NCBI RefSeq assembly: GCF_023566055.1
Contig: NZ_JALIQP010000002.1
Coordinates: 434,001-498,000, forward strand
Reading direction: 5' to 3'
Source: Halosolutus amylolyticus
GTDB taxonomy: Archaea > Halobacteriota > Halobacteria > Halobacteriales > Natrialbaceae
Length of the DNA stretch: 64,000 nt
Part shown: positions 60,207-64,000 of the stretch, one piece after another
Numbering within the stretch: position 1 is the first letter of the stretch
How the letters are laid out: every line of letters begins with the position of its first letter
The notes under the pieces: model-generated
What the model saw: the letters and a program-made list of their open reading frames with translations, nothing else
The model's database searches: none
Told to the model about the DNA's origin: nothing
Translations under genes and position numbers: made by a program

Positions 60207-60797
60207 TTACTTCGCGCGACCCTGGCCGCCAGTGTTGGACGGCCGGACCTTCTCCGCACCCTTGCCGCGGTTGTTGAGACCGCGGTTGGCCTTGCCCGCG
60301 TTGGTGAGGCCGCGGAAGGCGCGGTTCTGGTGGTTGTCGTCGCAGATCCAGTTGAGGTCGTCGTCGTTCTCGATCGCCGGGTGGTTCGGATCGACGAGGA
60401 TCACTTCGAACCACTTCTGGCTACCGTCTTCACCGACCCAGTAGCTGTTGAGCACCCGCAGGTTGGGGTACTTCCGGGAGACGCGCTCTTCGCCCATGCG
60501 CTGGATGTTCTTGCGCCGCCCGATGCGGTTGACACCCTGGCGCTTCGTCCGGCGACCGGCCGTGAACCGCTCCTTGCGAGCGGTCCCCTTGCGGACCGAG
60601 ACGCGGGTCATCACGATCCCCTGCTTGGCCTTGTAGCCGAGTTCGCGAGCCTTGTCGAGTCGCGTCGGGCGATCGATTCGCTCGATCGCGCCCTGCTTTC
60701 GCCATTCCTGCTTGCGCTGCCACTGGAGTTCCCCGAGTTTCCCGTCGCCGGGGTCCTTCCACGCGTCCTTGATGTGGGAGTAGAAGCTTTTTGCCAT
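60207..60797 (-). CDS. rpl15e: Ribosomal protein L15e
   Basis: 196 residues, the usual length. Starts M-A-K-S-F-Y-S-H-I-K-D-A-W, with G-Y-K-A-K-Q-G-I-V-M-T-R-V and Y-P-N-L-R-V-L-N-S-Y-W-V-G-E-D. Large-subunit protein of archaea and eukaryotes. ATG 60797 fixed by homology; the frame upstream is leader. A TATA-like gcttatacac on this strand (about 60945-60955) implies a leader of roughly 120-150 bases containing a strong hairpin (60835-60849). Confidence 0.96.
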   Translation of the reverse strand: MAKSFYSHIKDAWKDPGDGKLGELQWQRKQEWRKQGAIERIDRPTRLDKARELGYKAKQGIVMTRVSVRKGTARKERFTAGRRTKRQGVNRIGRRKNIQRMGEERVSRKYPNLRVLNSYWVGEDGSQKWFEVILVDPNHPAIENDDDLNWICDDNHQNRAFRGLTNAGKANRGLNNRGKGAEKVRPSNTGGQGRAK

Positions 60798-60834
60798 CGT
60801 CATCACCGCGGGCGTTTCCTGGTTCAATCCGAGA

Positions 60835-60849
60835 CGGGGCGACGCCCCG
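60835..60849 (-). promoter_or_regulatory. Hairpin in the L15e leader
   Basis: cggggc (60835-60840) and gccccg (60844-60849) around a three-base loop gac, about 40 bases before the L15e ATG. Candidate site for ribosomal protein autoregulation; no proof. Confidence 0.35.
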
Positions 60850-60992
60850 CGGATCACATCCCGTCCTGTGGCGGCGTCGTGCCGAACAGGTGCCCGCTGG
60901 TGCCCGCGACCCAGCGAGTCTGCCAAAACGTATCCAGCGGTCGTGTATAAGCGCTTCGAACCGTCGAGACGGGACGGGAGCCGATCGATCCC

Positions 60993-63029
60993 TCACTCCG
61001 TGCGGAAGACCACGTCCGCGCCGTCGACGCCGGCCCGGAGGTAGCCGTCCGCGAGTGCCGAGTCGTCGATCCGATCGGACCCGCCCGTGAGCGTCGCCGC
61101 GTCGCCGACGAGTTCGCCGGCGTCGGCGGGAACGATCGCGAACACCGCCGCGCCGTGAGCGGGCAGTTCGCGTTCGACCGTCGGTCCCTCGAGCACGCGG
61201 CCCTCGAACCCGTCCCAGAGGACGACCGCGTCCGTCTCAGCCGACGCGCCGTCGAGATAGTCGCGCGCGTCGAACGCGATCGATCGGGGGTCGTCGGCCC
61301 AGTTGAACAGCGCAACCGTCGTGGTGCCGTCGCCGGGGCGGTCGCAGACGACGCGCGACGGGAACCGTTCCGCCGCGAGCCCCTCGACGACACCGGTCTC
61401 GGCCGGTGGGAGCGATCGCTCCAGGAGCCGACGGCCCGCGGGATCGATCTCGGCCAGCCGATCGGAGAAGATACCGACGCCGCCGGTCGTCGCGACGAGG
61501 GCCGCGAAGGCCTCGCGCTCGGCGTCGGTGAGGTCGCTCGTCTCCCGAACGAGCTGGCAGTCGGGATCGTTGACCCACCAGCGGCGGTGGAGGAACTGTC
61601 GGGTGAGGGTGTTTCGAACCGCGTTCTTCAGGGCGGGCTGGCTCGCGGCCTCGCCCTCGGTTTCCCAGACGGGATCGGTATCGGGACCGATCCGCATCGC
61701 GTCGAACCGGCCGACGCTCGGTGCGAGCGGCGCCCCACAGCCCAGCAGAAAGACGTCGTCCCCGACGGTTTCGTCGATGATCTCGACGCCCCGGCGGTAG
61801 GCCTCGAACCGGGTCGCGTCCGGGTCGTAGCGGTCGCCGGGAAGCGCCGCCGCGAAGAGGAAGTCCAGTTTGAGGTAGGAAAAGCCCCAGTCGTCGACGA
61901 TCGTCTCGACGGTCTCGCGGAGCCACTCCTGCACCTCGGGGTGGGTGGTGTCGAGTCCGTAGAGCTTCGATCCGGCGCGGAAGCCGCCGTCGACCGGATC
62001 GCCGACGGCGCTCGAACTGCCGTCGGCGATCGCTTCGTCGGCCGACCCCGGCTCGGTGACGAACCAGTCGGGATGCTCCGCGTACAGCGTCGCGCCGTCT
62101 TCGACGTAGAACGGCGCGAGCCAGAGTCCCGGCCGGTAGCCCGCCGACTCGACGTCGCTCGCGAGCGCGGCCATGTCGGAGAAGCCGTCGGCGATCGATC
62201 GCCAGTCGCCGAACGCCTCCATGTACCCGTCGTCGAGCTGGACGACGTCGACCGGAATGCCCCACTCCCGAAGTTCCTGGAGGTTCTCGCGGACGTCGGC
62301 CTCGGTGACGTCCGTGAAGTAGTGGTACCACGAACACCAGCCGGTCGGCACCGCGTCCGGCACCCGGGCGTCCATCTCCGCGCCGATCAGGTCGGCGAGG
62401 GCGGTCAACCCCGCCTGAAGGTCCCGACCCGCGTCGATCCAGAGCGTCGGCACCGAGAGCGTCTCGCCCGGGTCGAGGGACCGCCCCTCGAACGGACAGA
62501 CGGCGACCACCTCGTGAACGCCGTCCGCGTCGTCGACGACGTCGAACCGTGTACAGAACCGCTCGTGCTGGAGAAAGCCAATCGTCAGGGCTCGATCGCC
62601 CTCGACGAAGCCGGTGAGGTAGCTACTGGTCCGGCGATCCTCGGGTGCCGCGAGGTCGACCATCATCGGCGCGTTGTCGGGGTCCTCGGCGGGGAACCGC
62701 TCGCCGACCGGCAGGGTCCCCGTCGGCGACCACGACTGGTAGCCGTGACGGAAGACGCGCGCCTCGGCGCCGAAGGCGGCGTCACAGGTGAGCGAGAGCC
62801 GATCGAGCGAGACCGGATCGTCGCCCTCGTTCGCGAGGGTGAGCGAAAGGGCGATTCCGCCCGCCCGGGCCGTCGTCGACACGTCGTCGATCGCGACCGT
62901 CGTCGACCCCGGTGTGGCGGCGACGTCGAACCGCCCCGAGAGGAGTTCGCCGGAACTATCAGACAGAGAAAACGATCCGCCCGCCGGATCGCATCGAACC
63001 GTGCTGCCATCGGTCGATATCTCCTTCAT
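60993..63029 (-). CDS. Alpha-galactosidase, GH36 type
   Basis: 678 residues from ATG 63029. Beta-sandwich N-domain (1-220), then a barrel with G-W-C-S-W-Y-H-Y-F, Q-L-D-D-G-Y near 265, nucleophile D389 (Y-L-K-L-D-F) and acid/base D450 (R-I-G-P-D-T-D). No signal peptide, so intracellular. Removes alpha-linked galactose from oligosaccharides; a melibiase role is likely. Divergent from a GH42 beta-galactosidase across only 75 bases. In-frame sequence up to 63995 antisense to that gene is spurious. Confidence 0.9.
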   Translation of the reverse strand: MKEISTDGSTVRCDPAGGSFSLSDSSGELLSGRFDVAATPGSTTVAIDDVSTTARAGGIALSLTLANEGDDPVSLDRLSLTCDAAFGAEARVFRHGYQSWSPTGTLPVGERFPAEDPDNAPMMVDLAAPEDRRTSSYLTGFVEGDRALTIGFLQHERFCTRFDVVDDADGVHEVVAVCPFEGRSLDPGETLSVPTLWIDAGRDLQAGLTALADLIGAEMDARVPDAVPTGWCSWYHYFTDVTEADVRENLQELREWGIPVDVVQLDDGYMEAFGDWRSIADGFSDMAALASDVESAGYRPGLWLAPFYVEDGATLYAEHPDWFVTEPGSADEAIADGSSSAVGDPVDGGFRAGSKLYGLDTTHPEVQEWLRETVETIVDDWGFSYLKLDFLFAAALPGDRYDPDATRFEAYRRGVEIIDETVGDDVFLLGCGAPLAPSVGRFDAMRIGPDTDPVWETEGEAASQPALKNAVRNTLTRQFLHRRWWVNDPDCQLVRETSDLTDAEREAFAALVATTGGVGIFSDRLAEIDPAGRRLLERSLPPAETGVVEGLAAERFPSRVVCDRPGDGTTTVALFNWADDPRSIAFDARDYLDGASAETDAVVLWDGFEGRVLEGPTVERELPAHGAAVFAIVPADAGELVGDAATLTGGSDRIDDSALADGYLRAGVDGADVVFRTE

Positions 63030-63104
63030 AAATGATACTCGAACTGGAGTTACAAATAGACTGCTATGAGAACCCTTAGGTAGCCCCGCTCTGTCCTGTG
63101 ATTC

Positions 63105-64000
63105 ATGACTATCGGGGTATGTTACTTCCCGGAGCACTGGCCCCGGGAGCGATGGGAGCGAGACGTCGAAGAGATGGCCGCGGCCGGCATCGAGTACGTT
63201 CGCATGGCGGAGTTCTCGTGGGCCGTCCTCGAACCCGAACGCGGCGAGTTCGATTTCGAGTGGCTGGACGAGGCCGTCGAACTCGTGGGCGACCACGGCA
63301 TGCAGGCGGTGCTCTGTACGCCCACCGCGACGCCCCCGAAGTGGCTGGTCGACGAGCGACCCGAGATTCTGCAGGAAGAACCCGACGGCACCGTCCGGGA
63401 GCACGGCAGTCGCCGCCACTACTGTTTCAATTCCCGGTCCTACCGCGAGGAAACCGAACGGATCGTGACGAAACTGGCCGATCGGTACGCTGACGACCCC
63501 CACGTTGCGGGCTGGCAGACCGACAACGAGTTCGGCTGTCACCGCACCGTCCGCTGTTACTGTGACGACTGCGCCGACGCCTTCCGGGCGTGGCTCGCCG
63601 AGAAATACGGCTCGATCGAGGCGCTCAACGAGGCCTGGGGCAACGCCTTCTGGAGTCAGCGCTACACCGCCTTCGAGGAAGTCGATCCGCCGGGGCCGAC
63701 GCCCGCCGAACACCACCCCTCGCGACTGCTCGACTACGCCCGGTTCTCGAGCGATTCGGTCGTCGACTACAACCGGTTGCACGTGGACCTGCTCCGCGAG
63801 CGGAACCCGGACTGGTTCGTGACCCACAACTTCATGGGTCGGTTCCCGACGCTCGACGCCTACGCCGTCAGCGAGGACCTCGATCTGGTCTCGTGGGACT
63901 CCTATCCGACGGGGTTCGTCCAGGATCGACTCGAGGGGGAACCGACACCGGACCAGTTGCGGGCCGGCGACCCCGACCAGGTCGGCATGGACCACGACCT
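63105..64000 (+). CDS. Beta-galactosidase GH42 (cut by the window end)
   Basis: First 298 residues from ATG 63105; the frame runs off the window. M-T-I-G-V-C-Y-F-P-E-H-W-P at the start, A-T-P-P-K-W near residue 75, acid/base E142 in T-D-N-E-F-G-C. The zinc-binding Cys set C145, C151, C153 and C156 is typical of GH42. Similar in type to the characterised haloarchaeal BgaH. Intracellular, releases beta-linked galactose. Shares a 75-base divergent promoter region with the alpha-galactosidase. Confidence 0.93.
   Translation, partial: MTIGVCYFPEHWPRERWERDVEEMAAAGIEYVRMAEFSWAVLEPERGEFDFEWLDEAVELVGDHGMQAVLCTPTATPPKWLVDERPEILQEEPDGTVREHGSRRHYCFNSRSYREETERIVTKLADRYADDPHVAGWQTDNEFGCHRTVRCYCDDCADAFRAWLAEKYGSIEALNEAWGNAFWSQRYTAFEEVDPPGPTPAEHHPSRLLDYARFSSDSVVDYNRLHVDLLRERNPDWFVTHNFMGRFPTLDAYAVSEDLDLVSWDSYPTGFVQDRLEGEPTPDQLRAGDPDQVGMDHD

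Noticed and set aside
61155-63035. 626-codon open frame opposite the alpha-galactosidase
   Set aside because: GC-rich shadow; the GH36 catalytic motifs are on the other strand.
63098-63493. 131-codon frame overlapping the start of the beta-galactosidase
   Set aside because: Out of frame with the GH42 sequence, which has strong family motifs from ATG 63105.

Overview
The window is chromosomal DNA of a haloarchaeon (class Halobacteria). Most of it is GC-rich with very frequent CGATCG/GATCG words. The proteins are strongly acidic, many genes look leaderless with a TATA element about 25-30 bases before the start codon, and marker genes are archaeal (AglB, Taw1, CarS, CTP-dependent riboflavin kinase, L15e, GfcR). 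The genus cannot be fixed from sequence alone. No rRNA, tRNA or CRISPR array was recognised.

Layout. 1-4.1 kb: a DUF1508-repeat protein, a divergent HTTM/DCC pair and a small zinc-finger protein. 4.3-12.8 kb: glycan cluster A, all on the + strand (GT2, GT4, GT2, alkaline-phosphatase-superfamily (AlkP) type 1, a ruined AlkP type 4, AlkP type 2, AlkP type 3, flippase), visibly lower in G+C than the rest. 12.8-13.0 kb: a small transposon-like remnant with an 8-bp target duplication. 13.4-17.5 kb: aglB followed by a DUF368 membrane protein, the family of polyprenyl-phosphate translocases. 17.5-18.2 kb: a PIN/AbrB toxin-antitoxin pair. 18.4-27 kb: glycerol catabolism (glpABC with a coupled Cdc6-like protein, and divergent glpK with a coupled membrane protein). 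27.1-30.5 kb: HAD phosphatase, FkbM methyltransferase, small membrane protein, Taw1. 30.6-41.3 kb: glycan cluster B, a GC-rich second copy of cluster A mostly on the - strand, rearranged around a molybdopterin oxidoreductase. 41.4-54.3 kb: riboflavin genes, ilvE, proline dehydrogenase, carS, pyrE and other housekeeping genes. 54.4-58.7 kb: thrS with an unusually long structured leader, gfcR, a methylaspartate mutase small subunit and a universal stress protein. 58.7-60.1 kb: a tnpB-only IS200/IS605-type element. 60.2-64 kb: rpl15e and a divergent alpha-/beta-galactosidase pair, the latter cut by the window end.

The most interesting system is the duplicated glycan module. Both copies encode three glycosyltransferases, a series of signal-peptide-less AlkP-superfamily enzymes with a Thr/Ser nucleophile in place of the sulfatase Cys/Ser-x-Pro-x-Arg motif, and a Wzx/AglR-like flippase. 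One copy sits beside aglB and a probable lipid-carrier recycling gene. The likely overall job is assembly, phosphate-type tailoring, flipping and transfer of a lipid-linked N-glycan. In cluster A the fourth AlkP gene is a pseudogene carrying a MITE; its intact counterpart survives in cluster B. Other points worth a look are the three-hairpin thrS leader, an array of three-base-loop hairpins after ilvE (with a similar hairpin inside glpC), and several small genes and regulatory palindromes.
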